A stretch of DNA of 64,000 nucleotides from positions 62,001 to 126,000 of the forward strand of contig NZ_CAKKLP010000012.1 in assembly GCF_918698085.1 (NCBI RefSeq), written 5' to 3'. The notes under the pieces were generated by a model, which was not told the DNA's origin, did no database searches, and saw only the letters and a program-made list of their open reading frames with translations. Shown in pieces: positions 44,691-54,210 of the stretch. Both the position numbers and the translations under genes were made by a program. Origin of the DNA: Chryseobacterium sp. Bi04 (lineage in GTDB: Bacteria; Bacteroidota; Bacteroidia; Flavobacteriales; Weeksellaceae). Within the stretch, counting starts at the first letter, position 1. Every line of letters begins with the position of its first letter.

Positions 44691-45464
44691 TTAAGGTATA
44701 GGATGATTACTGTATTTACCCCTAACTAATTTTCCATTCAATATGATATTATATTGTCCACCTCGATTTACCCATGCTTTAATTCCGTTTGACATGTAGT
44801 AATCACTAGGTGCAATTATAACAACGTTTTTAAAAATAGGGCTACTGGATATACGTGTAGCGAATCCTTTGTTGTCATGACCAGCATTACACGCTTTAAT
44901 ATCTAATATTAATTTTCCTCCATTTTTTTTAAAATTTTCCCAAGCTCTACTACGACCAGTTAAGACCTGATCCAATTGTTCAGCAGTATAGATATGTTCA
45001 CCATTTGGTCCTACTATGAAGCTACCACTTGAATGAGCATAAATCTTGACTGTATTATCTGGTAGATAATTATCATTTACAGCTTGTTTAAACAAGTTTG
45101 GATTTTCATCACCAAACCAAATATTTTTATCTCCCTCAATCTTTTTTGAAGAAGATCGTTTTTTTATTTTATTATTAGCAGGTCCACCATCCATTGTATG
45201 CATCACATCATTAAACCCGGCCACGATTCCACCAATTAAAGCACCTTGCCAGAAATTTCCTCCTGTAAGTTCAGAGCCTACACCTCCTAAAACAATACCG
45301 GAAGCAATAGTTCCAACTGCACTATTGGCAAATTTCCCGGCAACTGCACCAAATGAAGAAGCCCCTATGCTTCCTAAAAATCCTGAAGCAAAAGCACTTC
45401 CAAAGCTATCTCCTTGTACCAGGGATAATACACCTGAGCTAAGTGATTCGTAATTTATACACAA
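44691..45464 (-). CDS. Orphan RHS toxin tip (module 2) with duplicated RHS-proximal region
   Basis: The 257-residue frame encodes the same Gly/Ala-rich region as the end of the big RHS protein (GVLSLVQGDSFGSAFASGFL near residue 11) through residue ~90, then a variable domain. The variable part has YAHSSGSF near 141 and LDIKACNAGHDNKGFATRIS near 190, aligned with YAHGNAKG and LMSCNTGG of the RHS tip. This suggests the same caspase-like fold. The first ~10 residues (MCINYESLSS) are unrelated, so the ATG probably is not a functional start and this is a displaced donor cassette. The RHS core is absent. Confidence 0.75.
   Translation of the reverse strand: MCINYESLSSGVLSLVQGDSFGSAFASGFLGSIGASSFGAVAGKFANSAVGTIASGIVLGGVGSELTGGNFWQGALIGGIVAGFNDVMHTMDGGPANNKIKKRSSSKKIEGDKNIWFGDENPNLFKQAVNDNYLPDNTVKIYAHSSGSFIVGPNGEHIYTAEQLDQVLTGRSRAWENFKKNGGKLILDIKACNAGHDNKGFATRISSSPIFKNVVIIAPSDYYMSNGIKAWVNRGGQYNIILNGKLVRGKYSNHPIP
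45201..45435. repeat. Direct repeat, copy in orphan tip (235 bp)
   Basis: This stretch is highly similar to 47,627-47,861 within the big RHS gene, with only scattered differences. Long identical runs include 20-mers such as GCACTATTGGCAAATTTCCC. Similarity stops abruptly after AGGGATAATACACC. It is long enough to support homologous recombination that would swap tips. Confidence 0.9.
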
Positions 45465-45626
45465 AAATGATTCCCATTTCTTCTTAGTATTTCCTGTAAG
45501 ATTAAATTCTTCCTTGTTTATAGAATTCCTTAAATATAGATTTTTTACTTTTATTCCGAGATCACCCCCCTCCTACATTTTGCAAGGATATTGAGGCATA
45601 TTGTTGGAGATGAAAAAAAAATAAAC

Positions 45627-46133
45627 CTAATCAATACAGTTTATACTTTCTAATTTATTTTCTTTATACTTCCTGTGGCAGACTACTCTTAAAGAATCTA
45701 TATATTTATCTAAATCAGCACTTTCATAAAAATCTAATGCTTTTTTAAATGTCATTGTCATTTTGATATTTGGGTTATCTGCAGGTATGCTGGGAGGATA
45801 GTCTTTTTTTAGCCATTTATTAATCATTGATTGATAATTTTGATCAATATAAGAGGAATGATCTTCTGAATAAAAATCCATAAATAAACAATTTTCTTGG
45901 ACCAACTCAGTAGAAGATAAATCGAATAAGGAGTCACATTTTTTTATATGATATTTTTTTTCTTCTTGTTGAATTTCTTTCCTGTATAAATCTATAAAAG
46001 CATATTTTTTATGTTTAGATAGTAATAATTCTATTTTTCTTAAATCTTGTTTGTTTATTGGCTTCTTGCTTGAAGTACAATAAATTAATCCAAGTAGCAG
46101 TAATAGACAAACAAGTGTATATTTATAATTCAT
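45627..46133 (-). CDS. Lipoprotein, putative immunity protein of degenerate tip module 1
   Basis: The 168-residue protein has a lipoprotein signal (MNYKYTLVCLLLLLGLIYC, Cys19). The rest is charged and helical, with cysteines at about 75, 90, 158 and 166. No family is recognised. It follows the degenerate tip at 46.2-46.4 kb by about 65 bp and precedes the orphan tip. In this locus each tip is followed by a gene of this kind, so an immunity role is the simplest guess. Confidence 0.55.
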   Translation of the reverse strand: MNYKYTLVCLLLLLGLIYCTSSKKPINKQDLRKIELLLSKHKKYAFIDLYRKEIQQEEKKYHIKKCDSLFDLSSTELVQENCLFMDFYSEDHSSYIDQNYQSMINKWLKKDYPPSIPADNPNIKMTMTFKKALDFYESADLDKYIDSLRVVCHRKYKENKLESINCID

Positions 46134-46197
46134 ATTATTTTGCTTTAATAAAATTTATTATAATATGGGGAATAAAGTGTATGCCCAAATACACCTT

Positions 46198-46443
46198 GAC
46201 CATTTTTAAAAATGGGGCTACTTGATATACGTGTAGCGAATCTGACCAGTATTACATGCTTTAATATCTAATATTAATTTTCCTCCATTTTTTTTAATTT
46301 TCCCAAGCTCTACTACGGCCAGTTAAAACCTGATCTAATTGTTCGGCAGTATAAATGTGCTCACCATTTAGTCCCACTATGAAGCTACCACTTGAATGAG
46401 CTTAAATCCTTACTGTATCTGGTAGATAATTATCACTTAATGC
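46198..46443 (-). pseudogene. Degenerate duplicate of the orphan tip (module 1)
   Basis: About 245 bp align almost base for base with 44,833-45,082 inside the intact orphan tip (shared runs include CTACTTGATATACGTGTAGC against CTACTGGATATACGTGTAGC). Small deletions break the frame, for example at the CCAGCATTACACG region and at TTTTTTAATTTTCC. It fills most of the 408-bp gap between two lipoprotein genes; the remainder is AT-rich with no recognisable gene. Confidence 0.85.
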
Positions 46444-46541
46444 TGTAGGAATTTGATAATATTAAAGTTAGTGTGCAAGAAATATACATTTCTTTTGTTT
46501 CAAAAATGGGTGTAGTTACATTTATTGTTTACTATGTAAAG

Positions 46542-47093
46542 TTACATTTTTTCCATTTTTTTCTTAATTTCATTTGCCTTCTTAACATCTTTTTCAACTC
46601 CAATTCCATTCCTATAAATCTCTTGAAGTTTAGACATACAATTAATATCATTTAAATTAGCTCCCTTTTCCAAATATTTTAAAGCTTCAGACCTTGCCTT
46701 TTCATTAATTTTTGCTAAATCTGTAATATCATAATACTCATTATTGTTATTCATTGCAATTATAGATTCAAAAACCATATTATATCCGTCTCCACTATTA
46801 TATTCGTTTGCCATAATAAGGGCATATTTATATAATTCTTTATAATCAGAAAGATTGCCATAATGAATAATAAGCTTAACAAACGAATCAGGATCTCCTT
46901 TATTAATAACATTTTTTTGATACTCTTCTATTTGAAGCCTATTGAATACTGAAGCTGTATCTATTATGATTTTCACTGTATCGGGTTTAGTCATTAATTT
47001 AGAATCTGTATTTTCTGTAATATTTTTTTCATTCTTATTACTACAACTAATTATGAAAATTAAAAGTGCTGAATAGATTATTATTTTTCTCAT
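46542..47093 (-). CDS. Sel1/TPR-like lipoprotein, putative immunity protein of the RHS tip
   Basis: The 183-residue protein has a lipoprotein signal (MRKIIIYSALLIFIISC, Cys17), a linker and a helical C-terminal half with a Sel1-like end (KYLEKGANLNDINCMSKLQE, then YRNGIGVEKDVKKANEI). The start codon overlaps the RHS stop codon (ATGA), indicating co-translation with the toxin. A related, frameshifted gene follows the orphan tip. Lipoprotein anchoring suggests it neutralises the tip in the periplasm. The role is inferred from position and from the co-duplication of tip and partner. Confidence 0.75.
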   Translation of the reverse strand: MRKIIIYSALLIFIISCSNKNEKNITENTDSKLMTKPDTVKIIIDTASVFNRLQIEEYQKNVINKGDPDSFVKLIIHYGNLSDYKELYKYALIMANEYNSGDGYNMVFESIIAMNNNNEYYDITDLAKINEKARSEALKYLEKGANLNDINCMSKLQEIYRNGIGVEKDVKKANEIKKKMEKM

Positions 47094-50000
47094 TTTTTAT
47101 AAAAGTATTTATCATATATCCCTCTTATATTTTGCCCATTGACAAAATAATTCCATCTTCCTGGTTTAATTAAATTATATTGACCTGCAACTCCGCTCCA
47201 TGACCCATTTCTTGCAGCAACATAATAATTATTCGGTGCCATAACTGTAGAAAACATAAAAGACTTCGAAATTCTACTTGCAATACCATTACTTTTTCCA
47301 CCGGTGTTACAAGACATTAATTCTATTTTTATAGTACCTCCATTTTCTCTATAATTTCTCCATGCTGGGCTTCGTTCCATTAAAACTCGATCAAATTTTT
47401 CTGGTGTATCTATCCAATATCTATCCGCGCCTTGTATACCTTTTGCATTTCCATGTGCATAAATCCTAACCGTCCCTTCTGGTACATTATTATCATTTTG
47501 GGCAACTATATAAAGACCTCCATCTTTTTCATTAAACCAATTCAATTTATCTCCGTGTGCATCATTACTTGCTCCTTCAGAGCTAGTATCAGCATCTGCA
47601 TAATCTAATTGGGGATCAATTCTATTCATGACATGACTAAATCCTGCGACAAAACCTCCAATTAAAGCACCTTTCCAGAAGTTCCCACCAGTAAGTTCAG
47701 AGCCTACACCTCCTAAAACAACACCGGAAGTAATAGTTCCTACTGCACTATTGGCAAATTTCCCGGCAACTGCACCAAATGAAGAAGCCCCTATGCTTCC
47801 TAAAAATCCTGAAGCGAAAGCACTTCCAAAGCCATCTCCTTGTACCAGGGATAATACACCTTGTGCTAAAGCATGTGCGGTTCCCTGTACAAAAATAGTT
47901 CCCAGTTTCCCCAGCTCGGTTGCAATTTGGGTAGCAGTACCTGCCGAAGTGAAAAATATACTTCCTATCCCATATGTCACAGCTGCCGAGGCAGCACCAA
48001 ATAATGTTGACTTCAGAAATGATCCTAAATTCCAATCCTGACCGGTAATAGAAACCATAACTGTATAACTAAAGGATGCTACCATAGCTCCGATAATTAC
48101 AGCTGATAAGAATGCAGATTCCAGAATAAACTCACCACTTGGATCATTAAACATCAGTGGATTGTTCAAGACATACCCATATTTATTATAATTCTGGGTA
48201 TTGTAAGAGTCCTGTATATTCTCATCAGCATTTAAAAATCTTCTTAACAATGGATCATACAGCCTTCCGTTCATGTGGATGATACTTACTTCTAAGAAGT
48301 GTTCATGAGAAGTGTACCCCCTGTCTAGCAGTAATCCGTATTTTTGAATGGTTTCTTCAATGGCAAGAGCATTAGTAATTACAGCACCATTCTTAATTTG
48401 AAGATGGGTGAAATTACCCCAAGCATCAAAATGTCTCTGTTCCAGCTTATTTCCTGCTTCATCGCTGATTGCTAAGATACTTCCAATATAGTCTTTATGT
48501 AAAAATTTGTAAGAACCACTGCTCTCCGTAAAGTCCTTTAAAAATACAATATTTGATTCATATGGCGTTCCTCCAATGTATAGGATATGCTTTTCTTTTC
48601 CGGTTGTATTGTCTTTTACGATTTCATAGCTTCCATCTTCACTATAATATTTAGTTAATCTACCTTCTCCATCTGTACTGAAGTTACCTCCATAGGTAAC
48701 TCTTTGTCTCATACTTGTCAAGCCATACTGGAAGGCAACATCTCCTTTTTCACCATCGATGAATACAGGATCGTTATTCTCATTATAAACAATACTTTGG
48801 ATTAAATCGTTATTATAATTTTGTGTTCCTGCCTCATTCAGAGTCATACCAGTTGGCTGGTAGACCTTGGCAGAATTTTCAAACTTAATCGTTCCAACCT
48901 GATCGTTTTGAGTAATTCTTCCTTTAACGTCATAAACGTTTCTGTTGGTTGACGGTTTTATTCCTGTTACAGGATTTGTCCAGTTGACTAAGCGGTTATT
49001 ATCATCATAATCAAAAGATTCTACAATATTGAAATCACCTCCTGTTGTTCTGCTTTTTAATTCATTCTTAATTGCATCAAAAGAATAAGTGACTTGCAGG
49101 ATACCTGGTTTTACCTGTGAAGAGTGATTAACACTGGTGAGGAAACCACTGGCATCATAAGTATTATTAATATCTGCAACACCTAGTTTAGCCTTTACTA
49201 CCTGATCTTTTGCATTGGTCTCTTTCAGCTCCCAGAGAATTTTACCTGAGGTTTTATCTTTTACCTGATAGAGTTGACCATTCCAGGCACTGTACACATT
49301 TTCTATTTGTACTTTGGTTAAAGTACCGGAAGAATACAGCTGTTTCTCATAGGATATTATCCTTGCTTTATCATCATAAGTAATTCCTTTCTGAATAAAA
49401 TATTTTCCATTGCTATTTTCAGATGATGATAATAATCTCCCTTGTGGGTCATAGGAGGCATTATTACTATATGCTTGCCCTTTGGAAGTTCCTGATTTGG
49501 CAACAACTCTTCCTTTATTATCATAAGTAAAAGAAATAGTCTTATTGGTTGCCTGTCCACCATCGGTAGTAGAAACCTCTTTTTGAGAAATGAGCTGTCC
49601 AAAATTATTATAGGTATATTCTTTCGTTCCTTTCGGACTGATAATCTTCTTTGGCTGACCAAATCCGTCATATTCATATTTATATATTCCATTGGAAGGA
49701 TCGTTGAATTCTGATTTCCTGCCCCAAGAATCATACTTTGTTGTTACAGCATTTTCTGCATATTTTGCCTGTATCTGTTCCCCTGCAGCGTTATAGGAGA
49801 ATTGAATAGTTCCCCCTTTATCAGTGGTAGAAACTATGTTTCCTAATGCATCTGTGGTTTTGGAATTGGTTCTTCCATAATCAGCAGGGTTTATTTCTTT
49901 AACAGTAGTAGTATTTCCGGAAATTGTGGTTTCCATCTGCTTACCATTAAATGAAGTAGTGGTTACTTTGGCAGGAAAAAAATTATCATTATAAGCAATT

Positions 50001-53000
50001 GTATTCCACTGGCTGGCAGACTGTCCTTCAAAATAAGGTTCAGATTCTTTGAGCTTTCTCCCCAAAAGATCATACTGTGTTTCCTGGGAAACAAATTTCC
50101 CCTGTCCGAAAGCTTTGGTGGAAACTTTATATTCCTGACCCAATTTATTGGTATATTTCATGGAGATATCTCCATCCGGGTCATATTGGGTAATTGTTAT
50201 ATTTGAACTGTCATCTCTGTTATACTGATAGGTTGTCGTCCCACCCAGATTGGTTTTAGAGGTTAATAATTTACCCCAACCATCGTATATGTTAACAAGC
50301 GTATTTCCTAATGCATCGGTCTGATTTTTTATCTGCCCCCAATCGTTGTATTCAATATTGGTCTCCAATCCCAGATTGTCTGTTTTCTTCAGTACAAACC
50401 TGCCTTTTGAATCAAACTCTGCTTTAGTAGTTTGCGTTTGTGGGTCTGCACTGTTATTAATTACTTTTTGAATTATATTCCCAAAACTATCGTAGCTATA
50501 TGTTTCCAGTAGATAGCCTGTATTATCCCTGTTCCATGTTTTTAATGTCTTTAGCAGATTGTTTTCATACGTATATTCCTCTTTACCTGATTTTGTATCA
50601 CCATAAGCTTGCTGCGTTTCTGTTTTGGTTTTTGGGCGACCTATATAATAATCTGCCCCACTTCCTGATAGATTATGAATGTATTCAAAATCAGAAGTGG
50701 TTACTGCATAACCATTATTAATATTAGTGATGCTTTGTTTCGGAAGATAATAATCTCCGTAGATAATAGAGCCGTTCGTTATTGTACCACTAAGGAAATC
50801 TTTTGCTGTGGTATTTTTCGGAACAGTAGCTGTTACAATCTTCGGTTTATCAGTATCAGAAACAGTAATGGGCTGACCATTTAATAATTTAAAATTTTCA
50901 TATAGAATAGATTTAAAGCTTAAAAGTTGAGTATTGTTCTCAGAAATATCTGCAGGAAATATTTTGCTTTCATCATTGGTTCTAATTGACCATTCTTTTA
51001 CAGGGACCCCGTCAAAAAGAGGGTCTATCTCTACTCCTGACCAGATTTTGGCATTTTCAAATCCATCTGCATACCAGGACGAGCGGGTACTTTGACGAAA
51101 ACCAATCATGCCTTTTCCTGTAAGATGGCTTAAAAAGCCTCTATACCTGAAGTCCTGAATTAGTGTTTTATCAGGAATGTTTTGTTTAAGTCTTGATACA
51201 GCTGCTGATAAAGGAATTTGTTCCAATTCAAAATACGGAAATAATTCTTTTTTAATTGGTTTGTAAAAATTCTCATCAGCTTTAGGGTTAAGCTCCTGAT
51301 AGGAAACTTCTGTTGTAACGTCGCCTTGTTTAATAAACTTAGCTCTTGCTAAAGAAGGAATATACGGATACCCATACTGAGTAACATAATTGTAAGTACA
51401 ACCAATTACCCCCGAACAATCATCGGGTTTTCCTATAGATATAATTTGCTGGTTAGTTCGGTTTAGACTCAGAGTTCCGAAAGGAATAACTTTTTGAGCA
51501 TATTCTCTTCTCCAATCCCTTACCCTATAAAAATTTAAATCTCCGTTTGTTTGGATCGGATTGTTTTGTAAAAAAGCACTATCTCCACCTGCACTTGAAT
51601 AAAATGCCTTAGCAAAATTTGCAGTATTGTCTGTTGTTGTTTTATTAACTGAATACACAAAAGTACGCAGAACTGTTTTTTCCTGATCATGGTGAGAATT
51701 CCATTCATGATTAGACATAAATATATAGCTAACGACAATATCTGATTTTCCATCTGCATCCAGGTCTGCAACATTATATTGAAAATATCTGCTATCCGAA
51801 AATGAACAGCCTCCTCCTGCTTCCAATATATGATGGCTATTTTCCATCAATACTTCACCTCCTGAACTATAATAAATAAAGTTATTGATAAAAGACTGAT
51901 TAAACTTTTTACCATCTGAAATATATAAATTCCAATTATATGATTTATTGGCTTGGGGAACCAGGACATCAACCTTGTTATCACCATTAAAATCTCCATA
52001 TAATGCTGAGGAGGAAATACCTTCGAGCTTTTGTCCTGGAAAGATTCCAATACTTACTTTTACATAACTTCCTGCAGTTTGCTTACGGAAATTGTAAACA
52101 TTAGTGATCGTTCCGTCTGGTTTAATCTGAATAATATCCTGTATGCCATCCCCATTCAAATCGGCAAAACGGTTATTTCTGTTATTATCCAATGAATTAT
52201 TAATATTTACTCCTCCATCATATGTATAAATGCTGCTACTGACATCCGTATTTTCATCAATATCGATTAAATATGATGAATAATATGTAAAATAATCTAT
52301 TGTACTGCCATCAGGTGGTATAATTCTATTCTGGGAGTTTTCTAATTCCAGATTTGCAAGAATATCATCTCCATACTCTACATTCGAGGAATTGATCCGA
52401 GGTTGTAGGAGGGGTAATTGAGAATCAATAAGCTCTGTTGTATCAGAATAACCAGGATTGGATATATTAGGATATGGTGCGCTCGTACATCTATTTCTTT
52501 TACTAAACCCTATCATCAGTTCTGAGATACCATCTCCATCATAGTCATAACTTTCTAAATAGTTTACATTGAGTGGTGAGGATGCAATGCATGCAGTATC
52601 ATCACCCAACTCACCGCCCGGATTATATAGGGCAAAAGGAATTACTTTTGAATATTCCAGTTTAAATTTAAAGTCAGAAATATCCGCAGAATATATTAGT
52701 AATTCATAGTTTGGTTTCTGAGGATCTGAAGTCGCAACTTTATGCGGTATTACTATTCCTACCTTGTTTTTCATATAACCATCTTTTTTAAAGGTTACAG
52801 CTGTAGCCTTTGCAAATTCTTCCGCAGTAAATCTTGAGAGTTCATATTGCAATGGTATAACAGGAGAGTCTTTGTAAACCGAGTTTATAAAGTGTATAGC
52901 TCCTACCGGACCAGATGGAGAGCTACCGGCATTAGGTATGAATTCAAGATAATCAGTAATGCCATCCATATCAAAATCGCCATACTTTTTTGTATTATTG

Positions 53001-54166
53001 GTTGCAATATTGTTTTCTTTAATCGTTTCTTCATTACCTGCCTGATAAGATTCGTATTCTATTGTAACAGGATTAGCAGTCTGATTACTGGCATTATATT
53101 CTATTATTTTATTAGCAAACTGATAGCTTGTTCCATTATTAATATATTCTACTGCATACTTTTTAAACTGGCTTCCATTGGAACTGACTTTAATTTCTGA
53201 TAAAAGTTTACCTTGGGTATACACCAACCCCAATACATAGGATTGTTCTTTTATATTTCTATCTATATAAGTGAATTCAATTTTATTAAAGTGAGTTTTT
53301 CCCAATGCTTCATTTCCTCCCCATTCTATGGATGAAATAATAGCAACATTGGTAGAAGCTACCTGTGAATAATTGTAAGTAATATAATTGCTTTGAGCAT
53401 CTTTCCATTTTACAATATTATATTCAATAGGAGTCCTTGCCTGATTATTCCCTGAAACCGCCGCTCCATACCAGGCTTGTGATCCATCTTCAAAGGTAAC
53501 TTCCCAATATTCTGGTCCCTGCCACGCTTGTCCAGTAACAGCTCCAACAGACTTTATTTTAATATTGGAATATTTTTCAGTACCATATTCGGCTCCATCT
53601 TTTCCATATTCTCCAGATTTAAGAATTAATCGCTGGCCGTTAAAGCTATAATAATCAGAGTAGTCTAGCTGGATCCCCTTTACTTCTCCATCTTTTTCAA
53701 TAGTCTTGCCAATTCTTGAAATTGCTGTTATTCCTGAAAGATTCCATCCATAGCCTGCAATTCCATTTCCAGAGCCGCTATTATATACAAGATTAATTTG
53801 CGGGGCCACACTTTTCACTCCAGGAGGAAGTGCTATAGGTAAAGTAAATTGTAACTGCCCTGTCCCATTAACTTCAATATTCCCTTTGGTATCATGGAAT
53901 TTTTTTTCTTCCGGAGCAGTAGTTCCTGATGGGTTGGTTGCCCCAGCTCCTGAATCTACAGGACCTCCTCCCGGATTTTCTGTTGCAGGTCCAATCTTAG
54001 CTATAAAAGGATTGGATACATCAGATTTAGCATAAAATCCCTGTGCCAGAACCACTGTCTGTGGATCCTGAACTGTACGGGATGTACTCTCTGCCTGATA
54101 CAGTATGGTCTGTGAAAAGCTCAGCCCTGAGCAGAATGACAGTATAATTGATATAATAATTTTCAT
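47090..54166 (-). CDS. Giant SpvB/FG-GAP/RHS protein with variable C-terminal tip (polymorphic toxin)
   Basis: The start at MKIIISIILSFCSGLSFSQ gives a signal peptide and removes an overlap with the upstream gene. The 2358-residue chain has an SpvB domain (about 95-340; LQFTLPIALPPGVKSVAPQI), FG-GAP/VCBS repeats (about 385-830; DFDMDGITDYLEF, DLNGDGIQDIIQI) and RHS/YD repeats (about 1290-1950; YDSFGNIIQ, YNDWGQIKNQ). The RHS core follows (LYDPLLRRFLNADE near 1969, ending NNPLMFNDPSGEF near 2009), then a Gly/Ala-rich segment and the tip (about 2180-2358). Tc toxins carry the same SpvB and RHS parts in TcB and TcC. The tip has YAHGNAKG and LMSCNTGG, a His/Cys pair. Secreted or surface-displayed toxin is the best hypothesis. 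Confidence 0.9.
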   Translation of the reverse strand: MKIIISIILSFCSGLSFSQTILYQAESTSRTVQDPQTVVLAQGFYAKSDVSNPFIAKIGPATENPGGGPVDSGAGATNPSGTTAPEEKKFHDTKGNIEVNGTGQLQFTLPIALPPGVKSVAPQINLVYNSGSGNGIAGYGWNLSGITAISRIGKTIEKDGEVKGIQLDYSDYYSFNGQRLILKSGEYGKDGAEYGTEKYSNIKIKSVGAVTGQAWQGPEYWEVTFEDGSQAWYGAAVSGNNQARTPIEYNIVKWKDAQSNYITYNYSQVASTNVAIISSIEWGGNEALGKTHFNKIEFTYIDRNIKEQSYVLGLVYTQGKLLSEIKVSSNGSQFKKYAVEYINNGTSYQFANKIIEYNASNQTANPVTIEYESYQAGNEETIKENNIATNNTKKYGDFDMDGITDYLEFIPNAGSSPSGPVGAIHFINSVYKDSPVIPLQYELSRFTAEEFAKATAVTFKKDGYMKNKVGIVIPHKVATSDPQKPNYELLIYSADISDFKFKLEYSKVIPFALYNPGGELGDDTACIASSPLNVNYLESYDYDGDGISELMIGFSKRNRCTSAPYPNISNPGYSDTTELIDSQLPLLQPRINSSNVEYGDDILANLELENSQNRIIPPDGSTIDYFTYYSSYLIDIDENTDVSSSIYTYDGGVNINNSLDNNRNNRFADLNGDGIQDIIQIKPDGTITNVYNFRKQTAGSYVKVSIGIFPGQKLEGISSSALYGDFNGDNKVDVLVPQANKSYNWNLYISDGKKFNQSFINNFIYYSSGGEVLMENSHHILEAGGGCSFSDSRYFQYNVADLDADGKSDIVVSYIFMSNHEWNSHHDQEKTVLRTFVYSVNKTTTDNTANFAKAFYSSAGGDSAFLQNNPIQTNGDLNFYRVRDWRREYAQKVIPFGTLSLNRTNQQIISIGKPDDCSGVIGCTYNYVTQYGYPYIPSLARAKFIKQGDVTTEVSYQELNPKADENFYKPIKKELFPYFELEQIPLSAAVSRLKQNIPDKTLIQDFRYRGFLSHLTGKGMIGFRQSTRSSWYADGFENAKIWSGVEIDPLFDGVPVKEWSIRTNDESKIFPADISENNTQLLSFKSILYENFKLLNGQPITVSDTDKPKIVTATVPKNTTAKDFLSGTITNGSIIYGDYYLPKQSITNINNGYAVTTSDFEYIHNLSGSGADYYIGRPKTKTETQQAYGDTKSGKEEYTYENNLLKTLKTWNRDNTGYLLETYSYDSFGNIIQKVINNSADPQTQTTKAEFDSKGRFVLKKTDNLGLETNIEYNDWGQIKNQTDALGNTLVNIYDGWGKLLTSKTNLGGTTTYQYNRDDSSNITITQYDPDGDISMKYTNKLGQEYKVSTKAFGQGKFVSQETQYDLLGRKLKESEPYFEGQSASQWNTIAYNDNFFPAKVTTTSFNGKQMETTISGNTTTVKEINPADYGRTNSKTTDALGNIVSTTDKGGTIQFSYNAAGEQIQAKYAENAVTTKYDSWGRKSEFNDPSNGIYKYEYDGFGQPKKIISPKGTKEYTYNNFGQLISQKEVSTTDGGQATNKTISFTYDNKGRVVAKSGTSKGQAYSNNASYDPQGRLLSSSENSNGKYFIQKGITYDDKARIISYEKQLYSSGTLTKVQIENVYSAWNGQLYQVKDKTSGKILWELKETNAKDQVVKAKLGVADINNTYDASGFLTSVNHSSQVKPGILQVTYSFDAIKNELKSRTTGGDFNIVESFDYDDNNRLVNWTNPVTGIKPSTNRNVYDVKGRITQNDQVGTIKFENSAKVYQPTGMTLNEAGTQNYNNDLIQSIVYNENNDPVFIDGEKGDVAFQYGLTSMRQRVTYGGNFSTDGEGRLTKYYSEDGSYEIVKDNTTGKEKHILYIGGTPYESNIVFLKDFTESSGSYKFLHKDYIGSILAISDEAGNKLEQRHFDAWGNFTHLQIKNGAVITNALAIEETIQKYGLLLDRGYTSHEHFLEVSIIHMNGRLYDPLLRRFLNADENIQDSYNTQNYNKYGYVLNNPLMFNDPSGEFILESAFLSAVIIGAMVASFSYTVMVSITGQDWNLGSFLKSTLFGAASAAVTYGIGSIFFTSAGTATQIATELGKLGTIFVQGTAHALAQGVLSLVQGDGFGSAFASGFLGSIGASSFGAVAGKFANSAVGTITSGVVLGGVGSELTGGNFWKGALIGGFVAGFSHVMNRIDPQLDYADADTSSEGASNDAHGDKLNWFNEKDGGLYIVAQNDNNVPEGTVRIYAHGNAKGIQGADRYWIDTPEKFDRVLMERSPAWRNYRENGGTIKIELMSCNTGGKSNGIASRISKSFMFSTVMAPNNYYVAARNGSWSGVAGQYNLIKPGRWNYFVNGQNIRGIYDKYFYKK
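47627..47861. repeat. Direct repeat, copy in the RHS gene (235 bp)
   Basis: This is the counterpart of 45,201-45,435 and encodes about residues 2102-2180 of the RHS protein. Similarity begins around the segment before the tip and ends abruptly after AGGGATAATACACC. It marks the crossover zone between the fixed body and the variable tip. Confidence 0.9.
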
Positions 54167-54210
54167 ATTGTGTCTAATAAATAATGAATGCATGTAAGCA
54201 GAAAATAGCT

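Noticed and set aside
45465..45626. Possible RHS core upstream of the orphan tip
   Set aside because: The sequence is AT-rich with stops in all relevant frames and no RHS motifs, so the tip is truly displaced.
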